Positions 44,539 through 53,806 of a stretch of DNA of 64,000 nucleotides are shown here, one piece after another. Positions within the stretch are counted from its first letter, which is position 1. Each line of letters opens with the position of its first letter. The stretch comes from an uncultured Lachnospiraceae bacterium (lineage in GTDB: Bacteria > Bacillota > Clostridia > Lachnospirales > Lachnospiraceae). The notes under the pieces are model-generated. The model did no database searches. It saw only the letters and a program-made list of their open reading frames with translations, and was not told the DNA's origin. The position numbers and the translations under genes were made by a program. The stretch is from NCBI GenBank assembly GCA_934364805.1, contig CAKRMH010000010.1, forward strand, positions 35,330 to 99,329, read 5' to 3'.

Positions 44539-45690
44539 TTAAGAAATGGTTTGATCTGCATGTTTGTAAATCATTTCCATTGTTTTCATAACTTCATCTG
44601 AACTGAATTTTTCCGCAACCCCTCTGCAATTTGCAGACAATCCGTCTCTATAACTGCGATTTGAATATAACTTATAAATAGCCTCCTTAAATGCTGTTAT
44701 ATCCCCTGCATTACATACAATTGCATTCTTCCCATGTATCGAATATTCTCTGGTGCCGCGATTATCCGCAACGACAAGTGGTACTCCACATGCCAAAGCT
44801 TCTACGGCAGCAACTCCCAGCCCTTCTCTAATAGATGGAAATGCAAATACCTCAGCCGTCTGCAAAATTTCATCCATGTCTGTACGAAATCCTAACAGTT
44901 GAACCTGTTTCTCCAAATGCAATTGCCTGATCAAATCAACCAGTTCTCTCTCATATGGTCCTTTTCCACAAATACTATAAAAAATATCCTCTCGATCAAG
45001 TTCTGCAATTGCCTTAATAACAACACTTTGATTTTTATTTTCATTTAATTCTGCTGCTGTTACTATATGAAATGCGTCAACCGGAATATGTAATTGTTCT
45101 CTTTTTTTATTTCTGATGTCCGGTTTAGCCTGAAACCGCTCCATATCCACACCGACTCCATGGATCTGAAATACAGAGTTTTCTCTTCTTAATCGAAACT
45201 TGTTTCGAACAAACAAATAATCTTCTTTATTTATCGTAATAATCGTATCCGTCCATTTTGCCAGGAATTTCTCGACCGGATAAAAAAATATCCAATTCTG
45301 CAGCGGAGCTGTCTTATAAAAATGAAGTCCATGTGCTGTATATATTACATAAGGCTTTTTCCTGCTCATATGCGCTGCTATCCTGGCATCAACACCGCCC
45401 ATCGGATTATGGCAATGAATGATATCGATATTTTCAGTATCAATTATTTTTTTTAGCTGCCTGACAGCTTTCCAATTCTGTTTAATCCTGGCCGGACTTT
45501 TTTGTATCGGAATATCATGAAGAATGATTCCCTGGCGTTTTAGCTCTTCTTCATCGAATGTATAAATTGGATTTTGAAAATTAGATGCATAATGTACCTC
45601 ATATCCCAGATTCTGCATTATTTTTACATCATTTTTTTCAAATTGAGGAAGAAATCCGCTAATTGTAGTTACATATAGAATTTTCTTCAT
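44539..45690 (-). CDS. Family 4 (GT-B) glycosyltransferase
   Basis: 383 residues of the CapM/EpsD group. Residues 1 to about 175 are the acceptor-binding half (ILYVTTISGFLPQFEKNDVK, IDIIHCHNPMGGVDARIAAH), and the rest is the nucleotide-binding half with FAFPSIREGLGVAAVEALAC, GVPLVVADNRGTREYSIHG, the E-x7-E element. Acts on the cytoplasmic face on a lipid-linked acceptor. Its start overlaps the LCP gene by 4 bases, so it is the second gene of the 27-kb operon. Donor sugar cannot be told. Confidence 0.92.
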   Translation of the reverse strand: MKKILYVTTISGFLPQFEKNDVKIMQNLGYEVHYASNFQNPIYTFDEEELKRQGIILHDIPIQKSPARIKQNWKAVRQLKKIIDTENIDIIHCHNPMGGVDARIAAHMSRKKPYVIYTAHGLHFYKTAPLQNWIFFYPVEKFLAKWTDTIITINKEDYLFVRNKFRLRRENSVFQIHGVGVDMERFQAKPDIRNKKREQLHIPVDAFHIVTAAELNENKNQSVVIKAIAELDREDIFYSICGKGPYERELVDLIRQLHLEKQVQLLGFRTDMDEILQTAEVFAFPSIREGLGVAAVEALACGVPLVVADNRGTREYSIHGKNAIVCNAGDITAFKEAIYKLYSNRSYRDGLSANCRGVAEKFSSDEVMKTMEMIYKHADQTIS

Positions 45691-47156
45691 TTACTTTCCC
45701 CCAAAACATCTTCAATCAATTTCTTTGCCTCGTCAACTTTGTCTTCATCTGGCTGCATCACATAACAGCTTCGATCAGGCATTGAATATGTATATGAACT
45801 CTCCCCTGTACCTGTCACAGTATAATTATCAATTTTCCATGATACACCTGATGAAAGCTGATATCTGACCAGATCATAAATTACATTTGAAGGAATATCC
45901 ATCATTACGCAGTCCTCCACATCACCTAAAAGCTGCTCATAATGTTCAAGTGCGTCTACGGATGTCATCCTGCTAATAACAGCCTTAATTACTTCCATTT
46001 GATTTATGCCCCGCTGAATGTCGCCATTCGCAAATGCGTGGCGTTCTCTAGCAAAAGCAAGTGCCTCTAACCCAGTTAAATGATTATATCCAACTGTATA
46101 ATGTTTAATTGGATCTACTGTAAAGTCATATTGTGAATATACATCCACTCCTCCCAAGGTATCTATAACTGATTCAAATCCACTAAAGTTCAACCTGATA
46201 TAGTAATCAATTTTGATCCCATATAAATTTTCAAGTGCAGACATGGAACTATCTACCCCATACAACCCGGCATGTGTCAGTTTATCGTATCCCTTCTGCT
46301 CTGGAAGATAAATATAATAATCTCTTGGGGTATTTATAAGTTGAATATGTCCTGTTTTGGTATTTACAACTGCAAGAATATTGACATCACTTCGACTGCG
46401 TGCATTAACAGCCCCCCACATATCAATACCGCTAATGTAAACAATCATAGTATTTTCATCTGAAGAAAGCTCATATGGGACATTGTTTTTTTCTGTATCT
46501 TCCATCTCAACTTCGACTGAAATAGTATCAAGTTCTTTTATTTCATCCTTAATATTCGCATAACCATCTACTTCTGAAAGTATGTCTATATACGCACTGT
46601 TAACTACAATCGCCCTCTCATCCCCATTTAGTAATGCATCCATAAGCACAACTATATTATCGTAATCTGTATTTTGAGGCTTTTTCTTAGTAGAAGCTAC
46701 AATCTCATTCATTATATCATCAACATTATGGTCATCCTTTAAAATTCCGATTTTTGCTCCACTAAGATCCGCAAGATTGCTGGCATCATCATCGGATCTT
46801 ACATATACCGACATTTGAACAGTTTCCAGTCTTGCATCCTTTGACAAATCACGAATCGTATGATCCAGCCTGATAACTGCGATCATTCCATATGTTAGTA
46901 ATGCGGTAATTAAAACAGAAAGCACAATGACAATAATAGTTGTAACCTTTCTTTTCAATGCACAATATGTCATAACACATATAAGACCAATTGCTGCTGC
47001 GTAGAAAAATATATACTTCGCCGGAGCTATGCCCATTGAGATCAATTTAATTCCCAATATCACCGCCAGGATAACCTGTATCCCGAGCAGACACAATTGA
47101 AACTTCTGCAATATATTTTGAGGTAATTTTACTTCCCTATTCTTCTCGTTTTTCAT
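45687..47156 (-). CDS. LCP-family glycopolymer transferase with substrate-binding-like insert
   Basis: About 489 residues. Three N-terminal membrane helices in the layout of the 12501 protein, then a type 2 binding-protein-like region (DLSGAKIGILKDDHNVDDIM, LMDALLNGDERAIVVNSAY) and the LCP domain: DMWGAVNARSRSDVNILAVV, LINTPRDYYIYLPEQKGYDK, FARERHAFANGDIQRGINQM. The longest frame opens with TTG at 47228, but the ATG at 47156 (MKNEKNREVKL) is a better start because it has a GGGA-type ribosome site and puts the first hydrophobic helix near the N-terminus. First gene after the promoter at 47281. Confidence 0.9.
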   Translation of the reverse strand: MKNEKNREVKLPQNILQKFQLCLLGIQVILAVILGIKLISMGIAPAKYIFFYAAAIGLICVMTYCALKRKVTTIIVIVLSVLITALLTYGMIAVIRLDHTIRDLSKDARLETVQMSVYVRSDDDASNLADLSGAKIGILKDDHNVDDIMNEIVASTKKKPQNTDYDNIVVLMDALLNGDERAIVVNSAYIDILSEVDGYANIKDEIKELDTISVEVEMEDTEKNNVPYELSSDENTMIVYISGIDMWGAVNARSRSDVNILAVVNTKTGHIQLINTPRDYYIYLPEQKGYDKLTHAGLYGVDSSMSALENLYGIKIDYYIRLNFSGFESVIDTLGGVDVYSQYDFTVDPIKHYTVGYNHLTGLEALAFARERHAFANGDIQRGINQMEVIKAVISRMTSVDALEHYEQLLGDVEDCVMMDIPSNVIYDLVRYQLSSGVSWKIDNYTVTGTGESSYTYSMPDRSCYVMQPDEDKVDEAKKLIEDVLGESK

Positions 47157-47280
47157 CGTTCCCATTTCCATTTCTAAACTAACTAAAAAGCCTGCTGCAA
47201 TCATGCGATCCAACTGCAAGCAAGCCAATCTTCGCTTTTGTCTATCTATGCATTATACATGTGCAACAATTTCCTAATTT

Positions 47281-47309
47281 ATCCTAGCGTTTTATACCCG
47301 TATTGTCAA
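47281..47309 (-). promoter_or_regulatory. Promoter of the 27-kb glycan operon
   Basis: Minus-strand TTGACA (47309-47304), 17-base spacer, TAGGAT (47286-47281). All genes from 47156 down to 19847 run the same way with gaps usually below 60 bases or with overlaps, and no strong terminator is visible between them. Confidence 0.7.
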
Positions 47310-47337
47310 TATACGATGACAAATAAAGTTGTTTCAT

Positions 47338-47379
47338 AATAAGAGCCTTCTGATAACACACACACAGAAGGCTCTTATT
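47338..47379. terminator. Rho-independent terminator after the VWA surface-protein gene
   Basis: A 15-base-pair perfect stem (47338-47352 with 47365-47379) around a CA-rich loop. It lies just after the stop at 47390 on the minus strand and directly upstream of the operon promoter, insulating the two. Confidence 0.88.
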
Positions 47380-47389
47380 ATTATAAATT

Positions 47390-49078
47390 TTATGCTCTTT
47401 TTCTTCTCATAAATTCTGCTGCGCTTACCAGTGCAATTGCAACAACAAGAAGTGAAATTCCTGCCATGATTCCAGTGTTATCTCCGGTATTCGGAGCAGT
47501 CACTGTCGCTGCTGCCTGTACCGGTGCTGTAGTTGCCGGTGTTGTAGTTACTGGAGTTGTAGTTGCTGGAGTTGTAGTTGCTGGAGTTGCTGGTGTAGGC
47601 GCAGGTAAAAGATTTAATACTTTTGAAGATAAAACATAGTCACAGCAATGTTCAATCTTATAAGTTACCCATCCACCTTCTACTTTTGCCTCGCCAACTT
47701 CTTCCAGTTTACCAGTTGATGGATTGTAATAATACAGGTAAGATGTTCCATCCGGAAGAGATGTTCGTTCTTTTACCGTAGCTGTTCCAGGAAGTAATCC
47801 ATCATGTGTAAAGTGGATCGTCTCCGTTGTTCCATCTGTTCCAGTTGCGGCAACTGCTGCAGATACAGCATCCACTTTTGCTCCAGTCTCAATCTTGAAT
47901 GAATTGATTACGGTTGAAGCATCTTTCAATTCTGAACCGCTGAAATTCCAACTGTAAAGTTCCTCACCATACGCATTCTGGAATGAGAATGTCACATCCT
48001 TTGATGGTAAAGTTGAAAGTGCTGTATATCCGCCATCCGTTGTCTTTGCAATCAGTTTTGTTGTTCCTTCTTTAACCGGATTAACCACGCAGAACTCTGA
48101 TGTTGTCAGATCTTTATTAATTGTTGCAACGCTTTCATCCTCTACGCTCCAGATGATGTCTTTCACTGTTGCATCAGAAGGATTTACTGTAATTGGGAAT
48201 TTGTATGCTCCACCAGTTACAACCGGCACTTCTTCTGCCTCGCCTAAAGAAATTGATGTTACCGGTACATAAGAATCATCTACTTCTGTAGAAGCAGTAG
48301 CAGCAATGATCGATTTTGCATATGTACTTAAGTCTTTTTCAAAATCTTCACTCATGTCGATGATTGTACCACCAGTCTTGCTTGTAAGATCCGCATAGAC
48401 ATCCGAAAGTGAAAGCAAACCAGAACCATCTCCGATGATATAACCGTCTGTCACCTCATCCCATGTATCTGCATAATAATCTTTGTGTGTTACAACGGTT
48501 GTCTGGATGCCTTTCGCACTCAGCTGTGCGATCGCATCATTCATATCCTTGTAACCCCATCTGTTTGCATTGTTATAAGCAGCATCTGTCAGAACAAATG
48601 CAAATTTAGCAGCATATCTGTTGAATGTCATAACACTGTCATTTGTTACATAACCAAGTGCATCTACAAGACTTTCCGGTGAATCGCCTCCACCATATGC
48701 ATCTAATTCAGCAATTTCCGCAATCATCTGATCCGTATCATCATACCATACAGAATAATCCGGTGTCTTATGGACAACTGTGCTGTCATCACCATCACAC
48801 TGGATATCTTTGTACTCAATCAGCGCAATTCTTGGAATCGCTCCACTTGCAGCAATCTCTTTTACGAATGCTGAAAGGTTTTCCTTTACCGTCTTAATGT
48901 CGCCTGCCATTGAACCGGTTGTGTCAACAACCAGAGCAATATTTACATATTTTCCAGTACAATCGACAGAAGCCTCTGTTCCAGTTGTCTCTTCAGCCAT
49001 AACCGGAACTGCAGCCAGATTACCTGCCAGCAGGCATACCGCTGCAAGAAAAACTAATAATTTCCTCTTGAATTTCAT
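47390..49078 (-). CDS. Secreted VWA-domain surface protein with sortase signal
   Basis: About 562 residues after choosing the ATG at 49078, which has GGAGG 8 bases upstream; the longer frame to 49141 lacks one. Signal peptide (LLVFLAAVCLLAGNLAAVPVMA), then a von Willebrand A domain with a metal-ion site DTTGSM, GGGDSPES and FVLTDAAYNN, a Big_2-type Ig domain (KFPITVNPSDATVKDIIWSV), further beta domains, a Thr/Pro/Ala stalk and APNTGD followed by a hydrophobic helix and RRKRA. Likely a cell-wall-anchored adhesin. The MoxR ATPase gene and its VWA partner lie directly upstream. Confidence 0.88.
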   Translation of the reverse strand: MKFKRKLLVFLAAVCLLAGNLAAVPVMAEETTGTEASVDCTGKYVNIALVVDTTGSMAGDIKTVKENLSAFVKEIAASGAIPRIALIEYKDIQCDGDDSTVVHKTPDYSVWYDDTDQMIAEIAELDAYGGGDSPESLVDALGYVTNDSVMTFNRYAAKFAFVLTDAAYNNANRWGYKDMNDAIAQLSAKGIQTTVVTHKDYYADTWDEVTDGYIIGDGSGLLSLSDVYADLTSKTGGTIIDMSEDFEKDLSTYAKSIIAATASTEVDDSYVPVTSISLGEAEEVPVVTGGAYKFPITVNPSDATVKDIIWSVEDESVATINKDLTTSEFCVVNPVKEGTTKLIAKTTDGGYTALSTLPSKDVTFSFQNAYGEELYSWNFSGSELKDASTVINSFKIETGAKVDAVSAAVAATGTDGTTETIHFTHDGLLPGTATVKERTSLPDGTSYLYYYNPSTGKLEEVGEAKVEGGWVTYKIEHCCDYVLSSKVLNLLPAPTPATPATTTPATTTPVTTTPATTAPVQAAATVTAPNTGDNTGIMAGISLLVVAIALVSAAEFMRRKRA

Positions 49079-49175
49079 TTCATAACCTCCATTTTCCTTT
49101 TTTGTCACCATCAGTATTGTCCTTTTGTCACATACTGCCAATAAAGTCTGACTACAAATAAGGTTATTTCCCGTT

Positions 49176-50663
49176 TTAGTTTTCCAGTTTCTTCAATATC
49201 TCCCCTTTTTTCGTGCCGGCAAGCAGTTCCTCATTATATTTGAAATACCGTTCACATGGGTTTGCCGCAAGAAATACTGCTGCTTCTTTTCTCATCGTAA
49301 GTCCGGTCACAAATACAAGCAGCTCCTGTCCGGATGAGAATGCAGCTTCCATGAAATCAAATGCATGCTCCGTCTGTTCTGACAACGCTTTTTTTCCTTC
49401 TGTTAATGCCTTTGTCTGCACGGAAAATCCGCTTCTTGCATGTTCAAAATAGTCTGGTGCATCTGGTACATTCTCTTTTATAAAGGCGATCAGACACTGT
49501 CCTGCTTTCTTCTCGTCCGATGTAAGATATCCACTTTCTGCCCGCATCTGTTCATCTTTCTCCACTTCGGAAAGAAGTTCTTCGTATATCCCTCTTCCGT
49601 CTGTGGGTAACTCTGCACTGCGATCCAGTCTGCTCTTGTAATCCTTTAAAAATGCATACCACCGATCCGTAATGCGCTTCTCCCAATATACCGCAGAATA
49701 GCCATTTTCCAGTCCGTCTAAAAGAAGGTTCACCACACTCAGCCGCTCATCAAAATCTGCATGAAGTAACCGTGCATAAATCTCGGAAGGCACGTCTCCT
49801 GAAAGAATACGGTCAATCCGGTAATCGTCCTCGTATTTGCGGTACAGTTCAAGATATGCGCTGAAATCTTCAACCACTTCCTCATTCCGGATGAATTCGC
49901 GAACCACATCCTCTGTCACCGAAAGTTCCAGTTCTTCATAGGTCTGCATCAGTGTGCTTAGGTCTTCCCAGCCTCTGGCTGTGACAAACTGCAGTCCATC
50001 TACCGTATTTTCGATCCGGTAGAAATTCTTCGGTCTCAGTTCCAGATAGCTTAAGATTGCACCATGGATATGCTGCGCAGCAGCATAAGATTTCCATACA
50101 TCAAGATCTGCTTCAACATTCAGATAACGTACACGGTCCAGTGTTACCACATCAAATTCACGGACTGATTTATTGTATTCCGGTGGATTGCCTGCAGCTA
50201 CAATGATCCATCCTTCTGGAATTGCCTGATTACCAAACGTCTTGCACTGCAGGAACTGAAGCATGGCAGGTGTCAGCGTCTCGGATACACAGTTGATCTC
50301 ATCGATAAAAAGGATTCCCTCCTTCTGTCCGTAATCCCGGATTCTTGCATAAACACTTGCAATGATCTCGCTCATCGTATATTCCGTTACCGCATATGTT
50401 TTTCCATTAAATTCTTCATGTTCGATCATCGGCAGTCCCACAGCACTCTGTCTGGTATGATGCGTGATCGTGTAAGACACCAGTCCGATCCTGCATTCCC
50501 TTGCGATCTGCTCCATGATCTGTGTTTTTCCGATTCCAGGAGGTCCCATCAGAAGGACTGGCCTCTGGCGGATTGAAGGAATGCGGTATGCACCGCTTTC
50601 ATCCTTCAATAGATATGCCTGCACGGTATTTCTGATTTCTTCTTTTGCCTGTCTGATATTCAT
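49176..50663 (-). CDS. MoxR-type AAA+ ATPase
   Basis: A cytoplasmic AAA+ chaperone of the MoxR group that works with VWA-domain clients. Walker A LMGPPGIGKTQIME near residue 37, Walker B GILFIDEINCVS near 120, sensor-type GWIIVAAGNPPEYN near 155 and DRVRYLNVEADLD after it. The C-terminal 200 residues are helical and less conserved. 495 residues, longer than the common about 330. The VWA/metallopeptidase gene lies 355 bases upstream on the same strand, with a repeat array between them. Confidence 0.88.
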   Translation of the reverse strand: MNIRQAKEEIRNTVQAYLLKDESGAYRIPSIRQRPVLLMGPPGIGKTQIMEQIARECRIGLVSYTITHHTRQSAVGLPMIEHEEFNGKTYAVTEYTMSEIIASVYARIRDYGQKEGILFIDEINCVSETLTPAMLQFLQCKTFGNQAIPEGWIIVAAGNPPEYNKSVREFDVVTLDRVRYLNVEADLDVWKSYAAAQHIHGAILSYLELRPKNFYRIENTVDGLQFVTARGWEDLSTLMQTYEELELSVTEDVVREFIRNEEVVEDFSAYLELYRKYEDDYRIDRILSGDVPSEIYARLLHADFDERLSVVNLLLDGLENGYSAVYWEKRITDRWYAFLKDYKSRLDRSAELPTDGRGIYEELLSEVEKDEQMRAESGYLTSDEKKAGQCLIAFIKENVPDAPDYFEHARSGFSVQTKALTEGKKALSEQTEHAFDFMEAAFSSGQELLVFVTGLTMRKEAAVFLAANPCERYFKYNEELLAGTKKGEILKKLEN

Positions 50664-50694
50664 ATACTCTCTCTCTTTTCTATATCCTTATATA

Positions 50695-50947
50695 TACTGC
50701 TTGAAAGAACATTTTGAGATTTCAAGCAGTATTTATTTAAACTTTCTAACAGTTTGAATGAATATTTACTGTTCAAAAATCGTTTTATGGATTTTAAGCA
50801 GTATTTATTTAAACTTTCTAACAGTTTGAATAAATATTTACTGTTTAAAAATCATTTTTATGATTTCAAACAGTATATCCATAAACTTTCCATTCATTTT
50901 AAAATATATCTACTGTTTCAATCGCCAAACGGGAGATTTAAGCAGTA
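50695..50947. repeat. Four-copy tandem array of AT-rich hairpin-forming 72-bp units
   Basis: The motif GATTTnAAnCAGTA recurs at 50718, 50790, 50862 and 50935 with periods of 72, 72 and 73 bases. Its inverse TACTGTTn lies between each pair (50695, 50767, 50839, 50911). Units 1 and 2 are nearly identical over about 65 bases; units 3 and 4 are decayed. Each unit can fold into a hairpin by pairing its two halves. It fills most of the 355-base gap between the MoxR ATPase gene and the gene at 51019, and no gene is seen in the gap. Confidence 0.88.
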
Positions 50948-51018
50948 AAATCGATAAATCCCAGCTATGCACAACTGGCGCACATAAGTTTTTCGCAATT
51001 ACCTATATGTGGCTCTGT

Positions 51019-52353
51019 TCAGCTGTGTGGGTTCAGGTTTTCCCCTGCATAGCGCAGTTCTTCCTTCTCGATTGCAAGTTGCATTGCCCACGCCGGAACC
51101 TTTTCTTTCTCATAATCTCCCAGGAAAAGAAATGCCGTCTTATAGGGTGGCTGCTTCTTCGGGTAGATTCCATTTCCATCTGTAAAATACAAGAGTCCTC
51201 CCGGATCTTTCAATTTCCCTGTGGACACCAATTCATTGACATATGTAAATGCCGGCCGGAAATCTGTATTTCCACCTCCACAAAGTGAAAACTGCTGAAG
51301 TAACGCTTCCATCTGCGTCTCCGACGTAATCTCTACATCCTGTCTCACCGCATCGTCGCACTGAATAATATGTACCCGGTTATTCCGGAAGAAAGCTTCT
51401 TTTTCTTTCAGGATCGTAAATGTCTCCTGCAAAAAACCTTCCACCAGTTCTCCACTGGTAGAATAACTGGTATCGATCACAATCACAAGTTCCCGGATCC
51501 TTTGTTCTTCTTTTGTCTCTAATGGTTCCACAAGCGGAATATTCCCATAATGCTCCAATCCATATGTATAATAAGTCAGGTCAAATTCTTCCATATTCAG
51601 ATGAAGTTCTTCCTGCCTTCTTGTGAACTTCTTCAGGAAATCTCCATAACTTTTCCGGCCTTTATTGACAGCTGCATTTCGAAGCAGAACCTTTGTGGCT
51701 TCATCCGGGTCATTTCCTATCTTGTCTTTCTTCATCTGCATCTGTCTTACGATCTTCTGCCATTTCTTCTGATTCTGGTTCTCCTGCTGCATCTGCGGCT
51801 TTTGTTGTGTATCTTTCGTCTCAGGCCAGTATCTGTGGTCATCCACATGGAATTCTGTGATCAGTTCCTCTATCGAAAAATCTTTTGTCTCAAGAAGATA
51901 TTCATAAATTTCCGCTGCTGACACCAGCTTTTCTTTTTCCATAACCTGATACAATCTCTGTCTCTGCCATCCAAGTATCCTTTTCGTACAGGGCTTATTC
52001 AGGTTATCGATCACCGATTCCACTGCAATATCGCACGACAAATTCCACAATCTGCGATCTCTTGTTCCTGCGATCCAAAGATGTGCATAGATACAATGTA
52101 ACACGGTATGAAGATATGCCCTTTCCAGAAACTGTGTATTCTGCTTAAATACCTCGATCAAATGCGCCGGGTCAAAGTTCAGCCATATGCCATCTGTTGC
52201 AAAAGTAAGCAGATTGCTGTTTCCTTTCGGAGCCAGTGCTGACAGTGCAAGTTCCATAAATGGAAGATCCATATAAATTTCGCCTTTGAGATAATCCAGG
52301 ATCTCAAAGCCCATCTGTTCTTCCCATTCTTCCTGGGTCTGTGCCTTTTCCAT
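51019..52353 (-). CDS. VWA-like/DUF2201 metallopeptidase-type partner of MoxR
   Basis: 444 residues. The N-terminal half has the putative metallopeptidase element YLHTVLHCIYAHLW and RRLWNLSCDIAVESVIDN. The C-terminal half is VWA-like: VIVIDTSYSTSGELVEGFL, then CGGGNTDFRPAF and LLYFTDGNGIYP. This is the usual architecture of DUF2201 proteins, encoded next to MoxR ATPases. The metal-binding residues DTSxS and T/D positions are kept. With the 49176 ATPase it probably forms a chaperone/quality-control pair; targets are unknown. Confidence 0.87.
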   Translation of the reverse strand: MEKAQTQEEWEEQMGFEILDYLKGEIYMDLPFMELALSALAPKGNSNLLTFATDGIWLNFDPAHLIEVFKQNTQFLERAYLHTVLHCIYAHLWIAGTRDRRLWNLSCDIAVESVIDNLNKPCTKRILGWQRQRLYQVMEKEKLVSAAEIYEYLLETKDFSIEELITEFHVDDHRYWPETKDTQQKPQMQQENQNQKKWQKIVRQMQMKKDKIGNDPDEATKVLLRNAAVNKGRKSYGDFLKKFTRRQEELHLNMEEFDLTYYTYGLEHYGNIPLVEPLETKEEQRIRELVIVIDTSYSTSGELVEGFLQETFTILKEKEAFFRNNRVHIIQCDDAVRQDVEITSETQMEALLQQFSLCGGGNTDFRPAFTYVNELVSTGKLKDPGGLLYFTDGNGIYPKKQPPYKTAFLFLGDYEKEKVPAWAMQLAIEKEELRYAGENLNPHS

Positions 52354-52469
52354 GCTCCTGCGCTCCTTTCTGTTATTTTCAAATATTCTTTCTTCATTTC
52401 AGCCTGTACACTCTGTATTTTCTATGTGCCACGTATCTTCTAACGTAAGCCATGTCCGTATCCGATGGT

Positions 52470-52633
52470 ATTCTCCGTAATTGCAATATTTTTTTGTTCT
52501 ACACCCACACATTTTCTAATTTTGTCGGTGTAATCAATGATTTCTTAGACTGTACGGAGAATTCACTTAAAAATAGCTGTTTTAGAGCTGTTATTTCTCC
52601 GTAATCTAATATTTTTCCTGTATTACGGAGAAT
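52470..52633. repeat. Alternating ATTCTCCGTAAT inverted repeats in a gene-free gap
   Basis: In the 343-base gap 52354-52696, the word ATTCTCCGTAAT occurs at 52470-52481, a shorter form in the opposite sense at 52553-52562, again forward at 52594-52605 and inverted at 52622-52633. The last pair could form an 11-base stem with a 16-base loop. No T-tract follows, so this does not look like a terminator. Otherwise the gap is empty of coding signs. Confidence 0.6.
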
Positions 52634-52696
52634 CTATCATTTTTCGTAAAAACAAAGTTCCTTTCCTGCTGCAGCTGATTGGATAGAAGCCTCAAG

Positions 52697-53680
52697 TTAA
52701 AAGCTATACTCATCCTCCGATTGCGCTGTAACGCTCCGCCTCTGCGCTACGCCTCTCAGCAATGCTGCGCTTCCGCGGATCCAGCCACTTGCAGCTGCTT
52801 CCTGCACTGCATATTCCCTTGCCTGATCAGAAATCAGGTTCTGTTTTCCTGCTGCTTCCATGGTCTCTTCATCCTGATTTTGTACCAGCATCCGCATCCA
52901 TTCCTGTTCATGTGCTCTCAGATATGCCTCATACGGTAACCGGTGCGATTCTTTTATGTCTGCCGGATAACAGAGCCGGGCGGACGCCATCCTGATCAAT
53001 GTCTGTACCGATTCCGTGCGAATCGCATTTTCAAACACCTGGTCATATCCGGCAAGATCCACAACACCACTCTGAAACTGATTTCTTGCACGGAACCCTT
53101 CTCCCTCTACCTGCAAATGGAAAATGTGAGCCGGTCCGATCTCTTCATAACTTTCGGAAAATTCTGGATAAACGAGCCTTACATCCTCCTTCTGAAACAC
53201 CACTTCAATCTCCGAAGTGATCTGCCCCAGAAGAAATGACAAACCAGTTGGTCTGTCAACCGCTTCCCGCAGCGTCACCCTGCCCAGCTTCCTGCAATTC
53301 ATAAACGCATCCCCATTCACTTCGCGAAGTGCTGCTCCTACTGTGATTTCTTCCAACTCCCTGCAATTGTAAAAAGCATACGATTCCAGACAGCGCACAC
53401 TGTCTGGAAGAATGATCTGGCATAAAAAATCTCCCGCAATCGTCCGGTATGAATCCTTCAGGGCATGTTCATCCAAATAGTCTGCACACTCCTGTTCTAA
53501 TTCTTCCGACAATTTTGATGCCGGAGCAAAGCAATATGCCCCGATCACCGTCACTGTCTGTTCACCGATCTTTTGCGGGATCGTTAATACTGAGTACTGT
53601 CCCCATACACGAAGAAGACGTATCTCATCATTATTTATTTGTTCATATACATATATATTGTTATCCTGTGCACTAATCAT
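52697..53680 (-). CDS. BspA-type leucine-rich-repeat (LRR_5) protein without signal peptide
   Basis: 327 residues. Two LRR_5 units (ILPDSVRCLESYAFYNCREL, EEITVGAALREVNGDAFMNC) lie around residues 95-145 after a short beta-rich start (NIYVYEQINNDEIRLLRVWG). The rest is helical, including YEAYLRAHEQEW. There is no signal peptide or anchor, so it is probably cytosolic, unlike most BspA adhesins. It lies upstream of the MoxR/VWA genes on the same strand, after a gap of repeats. Function unknown; a scaffold for the MoxR system is possible. Confidence 0.75.
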   Translation of the reverse strand: MISAQDNNIYVYEQINNDEIRLLRVWGQYSVLTIPQKIGEQTVTVIGAYCFAPASKLSEELEQECADYLDEHALKDSYRTIAGDFLCQIILPDSVRCLESYAFYNCRELEEITVGAALREVNGDAFMNCRKLGRVTLREAVDRPTGLSFLLGQITSEIEVVFQKEDVRLVYPEFSESYEEIGPAHIFHLQVEGEGFRARNQFQSGVVDLAGYDQVFENAIRTESVQTLIRMASARLCYPADIKESHRLPYEAYLRAHEQEWMRMLVQNQDEETMEAAGKQNLISDQAREYAVQEAAASGWIRGSAALLRGVAQRRSVTAQSEDEYSF

Positions 53681-53806
53681 GCTCTCAGACTAGCACATTC
53701 ATGGTCTTTACGCAATATAATGGTCTCATAAATTAAGACACTTTTTCGGACAGTTTTTAATGAATCTGATATACTAAAATCAGTACCATAGAAAGGATTC
53801 ATAAAC

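Noticed and set aside
47156..47228. TTG start of the LCP gene at 47228
   Set aside because: The added residues give no ribosome site and move the first membrane helix away from the N-terminus; the inner ATG fits better.
50718..50947. CRISPR array
   Set aside because: The repeats are spaced 72 bases apart, the intervening sequence is itself repeated, and no cas genes are present.
52594..52633. Rho-independent terminator after the LRR gene
   Set aside because: A stem is possible, but no T tract follows on the minus strand and the loop is long, so it was listed as a repeat.
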